This document shows positions 32,241 through 44,200 of a stretch of 64,000 bases of DNA, piece after piece. The notes beneath the pieces were generated by a model. That model saw nothing but the letters and a program-made list of their open reading frames with translations, was not told the origin of the DNA and made no database searches. Location: contig NC_134419.1 of the NCBI RefSeq assembly GCF_030867145.1, positions 74,085,403 to 74,149,402 on the forward strand, given 5' to 3'. The position numbers and the translations under genes are program-made. This DNA is from Opisthocomus hoazin (Eukaryota; Chordata; Aves; Opisthocomiformes; Opisthocomidae). Each line of letters begins with the position of its first letter. Positions within the stretch are counted from its first letter, which is position 1.

Positions 32241-35200
32241 GTACGGCGGGGCTGGGGGGGAAGTGTCGGGAAGCGGCGGCGGAGGGACGCGGGGAGGGGC
32301 GCGGCGGCCCAGCCCGCACTTTTATTTCTCAAGTTTTCTTTGCTTCTTTCCCTTTTTGCTTTCCCCGGTCACAAACGGGTCTGGCCTCGCTGTTCGGCGT
32401 GCCCGGGGAAAAGCCGTGCCTGAGTCCAAATATGTCCATGGCGGGGGAGAGCGGGGCCCTGAGGAGGAGCGGCCCTCTCGGCCCGGGCCCTCCCGCCTCG
32501 GCCCCGCAGCCCCCCGCCCCGCCGCCTGCGCCGAAAGTGCTGGAAACCGGGGTCGAAGCGGGGGGGGGGGGGGAGTAAACGCTCCCCCCCCCCGGGGCCT
32601 TCCGTGGGGCCCCCGGCTGGGACGCGGGGCCGTGCGGGGACTGGGGGGGGCGGCGGAGGGACCGGCTGCGGCTCCGCCGGGCACAGGGCGCGGGGGCCGA
32701 GGCTCGGGGGCGTGGGGTGGGGGTGGGTATGGATTTAAGGGCTGAAGGTCTCTGAAACTCGCAGCTGCCCGGTTTGTGAGCGCAGCCCGCGCCCGAGGGC
32801 GGGGTGGGAGAGCGGCCTGGTGCCCACCCGGGAGGGACGCGCTGTCCTCCCCGGAATTAACCCCCTCCCAGCTTTGTGCGGGCCGGCTCACCCGATCCGG
32901 AGATAAACGACATCGTTCCAGCAAGAATACAAAGAGGTCCTGGGAAAATGTAATTTGATAACGTGAATATCGAGACTGGCGTTGGAGAAAGTGCTTGAAC
33001 GGCTTTTTGGAGGCTCCGTCTTCCGGCTGTGACGAGGCACCTGCTAACGCTGGCTGTTACGGCACTAAATAAGTAGTATGGTTTTTATAACCATAAAACA
33101 TGCTCGAGAAGAAAAGTGCGCAGTTTACTGAAGGGCTTTTGTTGCGTGAATGCCACTTGAAACCAACCCATGCAACAGAAAAGTCGGATTTCGGCTGCTT
33201 TTGGGAACTGTGTGGAAGCAGAGCGTGAAGGGCTCTGGTGGATCCGCGCTCTGCCTGAGCGGGTGCCTGCAACAAAACCGCTCCCCAGCCCTGTCTGGTG
33301 GGAAATCTGTGGCAGTGAAAGGTGCCTCCTCTGCTGCCAGCCTCCAGGGGTGATTGCAGGGAGAAAAAGCTGCGCCTGCCTTCGCGCGGCTTTTGTGGGA
33401 TACGGTTTTTTCCAAATGGGAAAACCTGTTACTGCCCGCTCGCAGCAGGAGTGCGTGTGTGCTGTGGGATCGCGTGTTGAGGGAGAGAGAAATGCTTCCA
33501 GGGATGACTGTGGAAAATGGTTGGTTTTAGGGAGTTCCTGTCTCATGTTGTCCAAAGAAAAAAGCCTCCGGTTCGTGGTGGTGGAAGTTGCCTGTAACTG
33601 ATCTCGTGGAGCCATTTGTCAGAGCTGGAGTTAAGAATATCTGCTGGAATTAATGGACGGCTTCTGAAAGCGTTTGTTTGTGAAGCACCAGTGCAGGCAG
33701 AAGGGCAGGTACTATTTAGCAAAAGAATCTCAGAATCAGACTCGGGGAAAGCATTTATCTTCCTAAGTGATACTTTCTTAGCTAAACGTTGCCAAAGAAG
33801 CCAGATTATCCACTGACACTGAATTTCAAATTCAGCAGTGATTTTTCCAAGGCATTAGACTTTATTTTTTTAACCTAAACAGGTAGGCAGGACAAAATCA
33901 CATATGGAGAGAGGAAGAGAGGCCAGATGTGAGCAGCTTTCTGATTTCCCTCGTTCTCAGTTCGGCGCAAACAAGAACTCTGGGGATTTTAGAAGTGATC
34001 TGAGAATTGCAAGAGCTGACTGCGTGTGTCAGACTTTATGCACGCTTTCAAGGATGGTTATGTAAAGATCAAACTTGTACTGACTTTAGTGCTGCCTCGC
34101 TTCCGGTGAAATCAGCCAGCGAAACTAGCAATTCTTTATCACCTTTATGATGGTCTTTAAATAATCCTTACACTGTATCTGTGAAGATTTGCTCCCTTTC
34201 TGATGACCTAGGCGACAAAATGTGGCACTGCGCTGTAGGTGGGCAATGTGCAGGTCTGAAGCTAACTTTTTCTAGCTGAGTAATACAGCTGAGACAGCAT
34301 GAATAACGAAGTCCAATTTTTCCCAAATTGTTGATCTCAGTCTTCTCACATACTCTAGCGTTGACATCGGTGTAACTGTGCTGCCTGCAGTGAACTGTAC
34401 CAGATATATGGTTGGGTAAAATGAGAAATGGCTTTTAAAATTTTAACTCATGACAGAGCCATTTTAAAGCAGCTGACCCAGACCTTGATTTTGCATTTAA
34501 CTATATATTTCAGGTGCATTCATCAGTTAAGATGGTGCGCTCTTATTTTCTCATGCAGTCTGGCCTTTTTTACCCAATGAAGGACAGGCATCCTTCCTCT
34601 GTGTGTTTAGCTCTGTTACTTGTGTGAAATCATTGCAGTATAAGGCTGGACTGGGGAGACCTTCCCGAGACAGAACAGGAAAATCTCTTGCCGTGCTCCA
34701 GTGAGAAATAAGCTGTGACTTTGCAAACGACTGAAAAACATTCATTAACAAAACCTCTTGGTAGACTAATGATTTATTTCCAAGGGTCTAATCAGTTAAT
34801 AGTTAAGACATTCAAAGAATAAGGTACAGTCAATATTGTGAAGCATGTAGATGCATACTTTTACTAAAAGCATTTACTAGCAGTGTCACTCTTTTCTTTG
34901 GTAGAATTGGTGATTTCCTATGCGTATCTATCGTTGGTATTTTCTGTGTCAGCTGACGCCATCACAGCTCAGCATACTTTGTGCAAGATTGGCTTACAAC
35001 GCTAAATTGTTCACTTGGTATTCCCCAAAGTGTCAATGAAAATAGATCAGGTTGAAAGAAGAAAACAGAAACAAGGCTCGTATACGTATTTATTGATGCC
35101 CCTTCCATATGTTGTTTCCACATGCGGTACACCCGATGGGAAATACCACAACTAAAAATAGACCAAAGGAATTGACTGTGCTGAGCTTCGCTGAACTCGG

Positions 35201-38200
35201 GCTACAGCGATCGATAGCTCCCTAATGCCTTGGGTTTGAGATAAAAGCTGTCCCAGCCAGCCACAGAGTCTGAGGGCCATCCTGAAAGTGAGGGCTGTGT
35301 TGGCTGCAGCGATGACTGTGCAGGTCTCAGCGAAGGAAGAAGCAGCCATCTTGCTGATGGCTTCGGTGGTATTGGGGGAGCAGCTGACTACACCCGAGTT
35401 TCCATCCTCACCCTGCAGGACTGTTGCAATCTCTTTTCCCCCTGCTTCCCCAAATAAGACTGAAGTCACTTGATTCCCATCTCTTTAGCAGTGAACTTAT
35501 TTTTGAGCACTGACTTCTCACGTTCAAGTTGACTGAAGAATTCTTGGTAGACCAAATCAGAAATCGCAACGAAAGTTCAATGCGGGCTCTCTGAAACGCT
35601 GCGTCTTTTGCAGTGGTTCACATCAGTGGAAGGGAGTGTAAGACCAAGTCACAATTCAGGTCTCGCTTACCTGCAGTGCTTTTACATTACTTATGCTGAT
35701 GTGCGTTCTGTCACAGTCTGGTTAATTAGTTACTGGATTAAAAAGGTACTGTACATAAAAGGCATGATATGTAGGAGTGGTGAAATTCTCAGCGGGGGAT
35801 TTTTGGGGAGGGTTGTGTACTGGCTTTGTCCGTACTCGCTGAAGCTGCTTTGTGTAGTTAAAGCCCCCCTTGATAGAATGTGGTAGGCAGGGAGTTAATT
35901 TGTAGAGATCCTAGTTAATCTGAAAGCAAGGGATAGATCAAATCAGAAATAAGAGAAAGGAACATGCAGAAATGACGTTAGAAATGACGTGCCAGTGCCT
36001 GGGCAATTGTGCAAGAGGAAAAGCGAGGAAAGTCTTGCATGGTTCTGTGTCACTCCCGGCACAGCCTGCCTCTGGCCGAAAGGAGAAAGGAAGGGTATTT
36101 GTGCCAGGTGGCAGCATTCTTACCTAGGAATATTTTAAACGCTGCTAATGTACACAGAGGCAGGACTTTTCTGTAACCACGTGGCAAAAATAGAATTGTT
36201 CCCACTGGAACCGTGATAAGGCAGGTAGCAATCCAATAGCCTTTGGGGCGTACAGGCTGTATCACTTGCTAGGTAAGCTCTGTCTCCACCTTCCTCTGTG
36301 GCGGCTATGCCTGCTCCTCATGCCAAGTTAAATACAAAATAAAAGAAATGGCTCGTTCACACATATTGCTTAATTATAGACAGAAAATGTTGTCACTTTG
36401 AATATGTCGTGGAAGCGGTTGGTTTGATTCTTTTGACTTTTCCTTCTTGGTTTTACAGACAGGCAAATGAGGCACGGGGTGGTGAAGGGACTTGTCTAAC
36501 ATCGCCCGGCAGGTCAGGCAGCGTGAAAGTACGTCTTTGTGGCTGATGGAAAGCCTTAGAATTGATAAATAGGGTGCAGTGTTGCAAGTGGTTTTTGTAG
36601 TGTTGGAACATTGCTGTTTCAGGAAGTGAAGTCAGAAAACATCTATGTGCAAAATGAAATTTAGATGAAGATGTAGACCCTGACTATAACCAGTGAATTT
36701 TACAGCTGACTCTTCAATTGTTAGCTTCTTAGTCTCCTTTTTTCTGGGACAGTGTTTTACTAACTCTGGAGGCTTGTGCTTTCTTCCCTGTTCCGAATGT
36801 CTGGCTCGCAGCTACTGGCAGGAAGCGACAGGTTGACCACCTGCTCCTTGGGTAAGCGGGCAGCGAGCAGAAATAACTGAATGAAGCGCGTCATTCTCAT
36901 CACCCTTGACAAGGATATTTCTGTTCGCGCTCTAAAGGGCTTTTCTTTAGCTCCGTCCATGAAAGCTGACAGGATGGGTGGTGATACCAGCTCCCTCCTA
37001 AGAGCGCTCCGCTCGTCGTAGCAGTCATTGCTTCTTTCTCGGAACATGTTCGATTTGGCCCATCGGGTGCGTCCTGTGCGTGGGCCGGCTTCCACTCGTG
37101 GGCATAAAGGGCAAGTGTCATCACGGCTGTGCCGAGGCGTTTTAGCCTAAGAAAGAATCATCTTGGTGATCAACAAAAGAACAGTTTTAGTTCCTGGAAT
37201 AAGATTTGTCTGCCAGCTAGCCAGCATACTTGCTCAGTAAGGCTCTCCGTTCTGGAAAACTTGAGATTAGACTTCTTCAATTTTTAATAGTGTTTATTTA
37301 TTTCTAATGACATCATTGCGCTTCATCAGTTAGAGCGTATGTTAATGTAATACCTACATACACAACATGGTAATTACAAGAGAGAACAAAAGGCCTGTTT
37401 GCCTAAACATGTGTATGTTGGGAAATAAAACTCAGCACTCAACAAGTGAAACATCAAAAGCAGCTTGGCCTATAAATGGGTCCCGTGATGTGACCGACAC
37501 GAAGGTCTGCGGAGACAGCTCATGCGACTAAGCTTATTCATGGTTTCCCTCAGTCATTAGCTAATGATATCTTGCTCAAATGCCTATGTGCTCAGTGTAT
37601 ATATTTAAGCAGAAATTGTGAGTAAAAGAGTGAGAATGTAAAGATCTTCAGTGGCTGAAGCATGACAGTAGGAAGTTGGGGTCAGCGCTGAGAGCAAACT
37701 GCTCTCCCTCCTTCCACTGGTCTGCTTCTCCGGGAAGTAGTAATGAGATGTACTTTATGATAATGTGCTATTAATATGCTGAAAGACAAAGCACTGTTGA
37801 GAAACTCTTTAGTACTTTAATGGAGTTACAAGGAATACTTGGGCATGCTGATTTCTGTCAGTAGCAAAGCTGGTGTAGTAGGTTTGATTTGTCTAGTTGG
37901 TCGGAGAAGGAAAAAAGTAAAATACAAGCAGGTATGGATTCCAGTTCTAAAGGGGAAAGTTTTGCCTTTCCATGACATAAAATGGTAGTTTTTTAAATAA
38001 ATGGAATTGGTACATCATTCTTAGATTTTAATATTAGGTACTACTGGCTTTTCTGCTTATTCGTGGCAATTTCTGATAAAAGATAGATTTGAGTATACGT
38101 GCAAAGAAAACTTAGTTGTTGTATTTCAGCCACTGATTTTAGTCATGTGGTTGTATTCTTTTGTGAAAGAACAGAATCGTGCTGCTCCCCTCTTCCTAAA

Positions 38201-41200
38201 TATATAGGATCCGGGCTTAAAATCATGTGGCCTCAAGTCAAATTTTGTCGGATGCTGGCATTTTCTCAGTCATTTGAGCAACCAGAATACTTCTATTTGC
38301 GTGATACTCTTTACAGCAGCAGCTTAAAAGTTCAGAACCATACTGAAGTCCGTAGACCTTCTGTCTGCATGCAGAAAGAGGTATTTCATCTCTTGGTATT
38401 GTTTGTAAAAGTTGTGTTCCTTTGCTAGGTAGTATTTACAAAACAAATACAATTTAAATATAAGCACTGCTGGTCTGAGAGCTACCAAGGTGCTACACAG
38501 CGTAAATGCTTATATGCTTTAGAGAACTGAATTTATTGTACTGCAAATAATACCAGTACAGGTCAAGAAAAATGCAAGAGCATGATGGCAGTAAAACTGG
38601 CTTTAAACTTCTTTTTCTGTAGATCATTTTAGTATAAGAGGAATGACAAATGTCTTATGCAAGCGGTCTCAAAGGGAGATTCCAAGTTTGATGCAACTCT
38701 TGAAGTCACCTAGCATGCACGCTGAATATTGTGACAGATTTCGTTCCATTGGTACAGCCGCCTGGATGACTTCAGTGGCAGTTTGCTTGCGTCAGCAGTG
38801 ACTGAATTTGCAGGTTTCTGTGTTTCAGTCTGGAATAACACTTGAGCAGTCGCTGGGGCCCTTGAGGAGTGACGCCATTACCCGCTCTGGGTAACAGTAC
38901 AGCTGTGCTGGGAGTTTGGTTGCAAGGTGATGTTTTTCTCTTGCTGTCACATTTTTCATTCCAATGGCACGCAGCGTCAGAACTCGGTTAAAATCTGAGC
39001 AAGTCTGAGGATTTCAGCGTCACTCCTGACCGTGCCCTTCCCATGGGAAGCCAAGAGTAGGTTGTGGGGGTATGAAGTGTTTTTTCCAGTTGCACAACTT
39101 GTGCTGGCTGCACCTTTATTTATCATGGTGATGGCCTCACAACAGAAACGCGTATCCCTGTCCCGAGAGGTGGGCACGCTGTCGTTCCTCCGGAGCCCAT
39201 CTCCCGGCACACCACGGCTGTCCCACTCGCAGCTTCTCCAGAACACGGCGATGCTTTTTCTGCTGGTTTGACTGGCGGTGGTGACTCCTCTACACTTTCT
39301 CGGCACCTGCTGAGACGGTGGATTTGCTCTCAGTTTCTAGTGGTGTTTCAGGCTACCTGAAGCGTAGGCCAAGATTGTTGTCAAAATTTCTGAGCCGCTC
39401 AAGGGAGGTTTTTTAATTTTTAAAGTTGTTTTTTTTTTTTTTTTTTTTAACGCAATCTGAGCAGGGTTCCTGTTTTTTATGCTTAAACTGGGAAGGATGA
39501 TGGACTAAGGTTTGTCATTCATTTACTGGTCGTATCTCTTTGTGTGGATTTGCGTTAAATGTGAGCTCTGGGCTTTTTCAAATAATATGTTTGTTAATAT
39601 AACGAGCAAGAACCATATTTGATAGAAGGCAAATAAAACAAAAATATGGAGTTTTTGGTCTCCTGGCTGGCTGCTGTGTGAAACAGGAATTAAAGCATTT
39701 AGAGGGGATCCATGAATCTCTTCTCTGTAGCATTACAACGAACATTTCCCAGAGCTCAGTTCCGTTCCTCCCCCTTGCCGCAGCGTCCCCAGGCACATGA
39801 GAGCTTCTTCTGAACCTGCTTGTCCAGGCTGGAGACGCGGGCTCCCTTGCACAGAACAGAGCTGCTTTGGCCGGAAGCCCAGCTGTGGGGGTATTGGGAT
39901 CCATGTGCCCTCGCCGTTGTGCTGGGTCCTCCCTAAAAACCAAGCCCGGACCACTTGCAGCCGCCTGCCTGACCCCACGGGCTCGTAGTCTGTGGTCACG
40001 GGGCTGCAGTGTCGTGCCTCCGTGCAGGGTGTCGCAAGGCTCGCAGGTTGTGCGTGTCCGTGGACTTGGGAAACGGTGGGGAGAAAGGGAACAGGCAGGA
40101 AGGAGGAATGTTGAGGATGCGGCGATACAAACTGGCTGACATACGAAACCTTTGATGGAGTTAAATATTAATGAAGTGTTGAAGGGAACAGTGTGGATCA
40201 GGAAGAACAGGTGTGATGAGAGCACCTTTCCTAAATCTGTGATCTGTCTGCCTCAGAGCTACTGACCCCGGGGAGAAAAAAGGGATGCTGCGTTTGTTCC
40301 TTTACTGAGGGCTGCTCCAGTACAACTGCACTGTGAAGAGACACACACCAAAGCCCTCTGTGGTTAGCAGACCTGACTATGGGGTGGGGGGGAAACCTGG
40401 AGCAAAGGACCAACTCGAAATGCTAGCTTTCCACAGGAGCAGCGCAGGTTGTCTGGAGCTGTAAGAATAAATGACAAATTATGAGAGTACAGTTTATGCT
40501 GTGGTTCTTAAAGAGGAGCCAGTGTTTCCATTTTAAAAAAAAAGTATTAAACTTTCCAGAAGTTTCACTTGAGATATAAACTGAATGGTTTGAAAAAGCA
40601 ATCCAACCTGATTTTTCTTTGGTTTGGGGCTGCTGTTTTTGTATTTTTTACAAGGACCTAAGTTGCAGAGGTAGATTTCTCAGGTTGCAAAGACAGTGTG
40701 AAACAAGGACAGCCTTGAGGGTCTGAAAATGAAGACAAGGGAGGGGAAGCGTGGTCAGGCCCCTAGGAGGGGGTTCATGGAGCATGGGGGGAGCGGGATG
40801 CTGTCCATGTTGAAGCCTTGGCAAGGATTTATCGTTGTGGGTTACTCCAGGAGATTGAAGGGCTTATCCCCAAATGGAGCAGTTGTACACATTGCAGACC
40901 CCTAAAATGCCAAGAGAGAGGAGCTGGCGACTGATCCCTCAGGGCAGGTTTGTTGTACGCCCGGGTGGAGTGGAGCAAGCGTGGCCGAGAGCCTTCTCAC
41001 GTCAGGGCCAGTGCCGCTGGCCCACCCAGCTCCCAAACCCTTCCCAGCACCGACCCTTCCCGTGGGGACTCTGACAGCGCTGGAAGTGAGTGAATCTCCT
41101 TTTTATAGCCGAGGGAGCCGTGCCGGGCTGCGGGCTCTCCGGTTGCAGCCGCAGCCCTCGGCCCGGCAGGCTCTGCTGGGCGCAGAACGCGTCGAGGCAG

Positions 41201-44200
41201 CGCCCAGCAGCGAGGTGCTTCTTCCGACTGTCGAATCACCAGTTTCCCTCCCTGCTCGGCTCCGCTCGCCCGGCAGACATTTGGCTCTGCCGCGGCCTCG
41301 CGTTGTTGCTAGCTGAGAGCACCTCGACTTTATTTTCCGGCAAATGCAGTTTGCTGGCGTAACGGCGTGTCCCTCCAGATCCCGGGGGAGGTGGCTGCTG
41401 GGAGTGCTGCGCGCTCGGGCTTACGCTGGTGGAAGGTGAAACGGCAAATGCTTGCTGGTCCTCGGGGTGCTGAAGCCCCTGGACAGCCTGCGTTCAGCAG
41501 GGGAATGTGGTTTCCCGGCAGGGTGAATTCAAAATGACTCATCTGTCGGCAGTGGGTCCTGGTGCAGACCTCAGCATGAGATCATCCGTGTTCTGTAACT
41601 GGAAAAGCCAACTTCAGATACTGCTCTGTGCGAACCTTCTAGGCCTGGCGCTCCTCTGTGCCTCTTTCAGAATTTTTCCTTCATTCGTGGAGGGTTTTTT
41701 TAATGTGTAAGAGGAGATGCGGCATCAGGGCTCTGACTTTGAACTTGTTCCTTTCAGTACTTGTTACCTTTATTAGCTTACCTAAATAATAGACTTTGTT
41801 CTCTACAGTTTCACTGCTTACAGGAATTCTCAGAAGTTACTTTTTAAGGGGAAACTGTCGTATAGGGAGAACACTCACAATCTGACTGGTAAAATAGTTA
41901 ATCCTTCATGAATTTGTATATTAATGTGTACAGAACTGACATAAAATATTTGTGCAGCTTAAACACCTCTTTAAAAATAGGGTTTCCAACACTTGCGCCA
42001 TATGTCCCCTTATTAAATTCTCCTCTTACTGAATAATGACATTACCCTCTGAATGACAGAGGTGCTTGTTACATGATCTGACTTAGCGATACATCTGGAA
42101 CTTGGCCCTCGCGGGGCCTCAAAATAGAATGACCGGTGCAGGAAGAACTTACTAGAGGACTTGTGGGGGCTCTTAGTACAAACCACTTCCACCCTTGCCA
42201 GAGCTTTGACATTGTCCAGTGAGCACACTCAGACAACACAGGGACTTATTTTATCTTGCTTTTCGGTGTTTTCTTCTTTGTTACACTATCCTATCTTCCC
42301 CTCTGCTCCCTTTCAATATTTACTGAACTGAATCCTCCCATAGCTGAAAGTTAATACATCCTTCAGCGTGCGGCATTAGTGACTCCTTCAATAGCCAGCG
42401 GGAAGAACACCGCCAGCAATCATTGCGCTTCTGATAGGATTAGGCTTCCTTGAAAGTTATTTGTTGCTCAGGAAATGTCTCCAGTCCCTCAGGCCCTTGT
42501 TTGGAGGGGCTCCGGCTGAAGGGGGTGGGCTGGCGGCTAAATGTGAGCAGTGTCTGCTCAGTGAGAGATCCTGTTGTAATTAGGCAGGTATTTTGAAGGC
42601 GAAGTTGGTATTTGAGAAGTGGGGGTGAGAGTCTTGTCCATAAGCAGAATTTTAGCTCTCTCTTCTCTTGCCTCAGATCTGAAGATCTGAGATATACCAG
42701 AAGGCTGTGCTGCCATTCAGCGTGACCTGGACAGGCTGGAAAGTTGGGCAGAGAGGAACCTGATGAGGTTCAACAAGTGCAAGTGCAAGGTCCTGCACCT
42801 GGGGAGGAACAACCCCATGCACCAGTACAGGCTTGGGGCGGACCTGCTGGAGAGCGGCTCTGCAGAGAGGGACCTGGGTGTCCTGGTGGACGACAGGTTA
42901 ACCATGAGCCAGCAGTGTGCCCTGGCTGCCAGGAAGCCCAATGGGATCCTGGGGTGCATTAGGAGGAGTGCAGCCAGCAGGTCGAGGGAGGTTCTCCTTC
43001 CCCTCTACTCTGCCCTAGTGAGGCCCCATCTGCAGTACTGCGTCCAGTGCTGGGCTCCCCAGCTAAAGAAAGATGAAGAGCTACTGGAGAGAGTCCAGCG
43101 GAGGGCTACGAGGATGATAGGAAAGATGTTCCAGTCCCCCCATGAGGAGAGGCTGAGGGAGCTGGGCTTGTTCAGCCTGAAGAAGAGAAGGCTGAGAGGG
43201 AACCTAATATATACCTACAAATATCTGAAGGGTGGGTGTCAGGAGGACGGGGCCAAGCTCTTTTCAGTGGTGCCCAGCGACAGGACAAGGGGCAACGGGC
43301 ACAAACTGAAGCAGAGGAAGTTCCGTCTGAACATGAGGAAGAACTTCTTCCCTCTGAGGGTGACGGAGCACTGGAACAGGCTGCCCAGGGAGGTTGTGGA
43401 GTCTCCTTCTCTGCAGATATTCAAGACCCGCCTGGACAAGGTCCTGTGCAGCCTGCTGTAGGTGACCCTGCTTCGGCAAGGGGGTTGGACTGGATGACCC
43501 ACAGAGGTCCCTTCCAGCACCAACCATTCTGTGATCTGAAGTGTTAACAGCTGCTGTTAGCTGCCCTGCACGGACCTGACAGGGTCTGAATGTCTCATAC
43601 GCAGTGGGTGCTCCTTTGAGGACAGACCTTTAGGGCAGCTTTTTCCCACCAGGTGTATTGAGCTGAGCTACCAGCAAGTGCTATATGATGTTTTTAACTT
43701 CTAGGAAGGCCAGTCATCAGCAAATGGTCCGTCTCGCGACAGCCCCAAGCAGCCACCAGCAAGAGAAGGAAACATGGGATACCCCAAGCTCCGGGCCGGC
43801 TATATCCCAATCCCCGTCATCCACGAGGGCATCGACGGCAGGCAGCAGCACCCGTGCTTTGCTCCGCAGCCCGCTGTGCAGCGATACAAGACAGAAGCGG
43901 TGCCCACCGCGGTGCAGGCGCAGCCACCTCTGAGGGGGGGCTACGCCGGCCCCGAGTCCCCGAGTCCGAGGGGACCGGCGGAGGCTTCCCAGGCAGATAA
44001 ACAATGTGGACCGACAACGGCAGCTGCAGCAGCCCAAGCGCCGGCCGCACACGGACCCGAGGTAACTTGTCAGTGTTGCTGGGCTGGGTTTGCATTGGTC
44101 TTTGCAGCATTTATGACCTGAATGTCACACGGGTAGTTTATCCTTCAGAAAGCCAAACTTGCCACTGGGTTACATTTTCCCAATACTTGCACAGTATTAA

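Larger units (their letters stand above)
31740..32900 (+). promoter_or_regulatory. BAG3: BAG3 CpG-island promoter
   Basis: Very GC-rich block around BAG3 exon 1 containing many homopolymer C and G runs. A TATA-like GGATAAAG occurs at 31,991-31,998, 65 bp upstream of the ATG. Heat-shock-element-like sequences lie just before it. Known biology: BAG3 is strongly induced by HSF1. Edges are estimates. Confidence 0.85.
32241..42684 (+). other. BAG3: BAG3 intron 1, part before the CR1 insertion
   Basis: About 10.4 kb. The first 650 bases are CpG island. The rest is ordinary mixed sequence with a T20 run (39,429-39,448) and a locally GC-rich patch around 41,000-41,500. An open minus-strand frame at 35,152-35,469 is protein-like but unrecognised. 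No antisense gene could be supported. Confidence 0.55.

Noticed and set aside
31562..32924. Long frames on both strands around BAG3 exon 1 (for example 31,801-32,745 + and 31,562-32,332 -)
   Set aside because: Low-complexity translations of GC-rich DNA. The real coding frame here is fixed by the WW domain.
35152..35469. Protein-like minus-strand frame inside BAG3 intron 1
   Set aside because: About 105 codons with no recognised homology and no splice-site support. Frames of this size are expected by chance in 64 kb.
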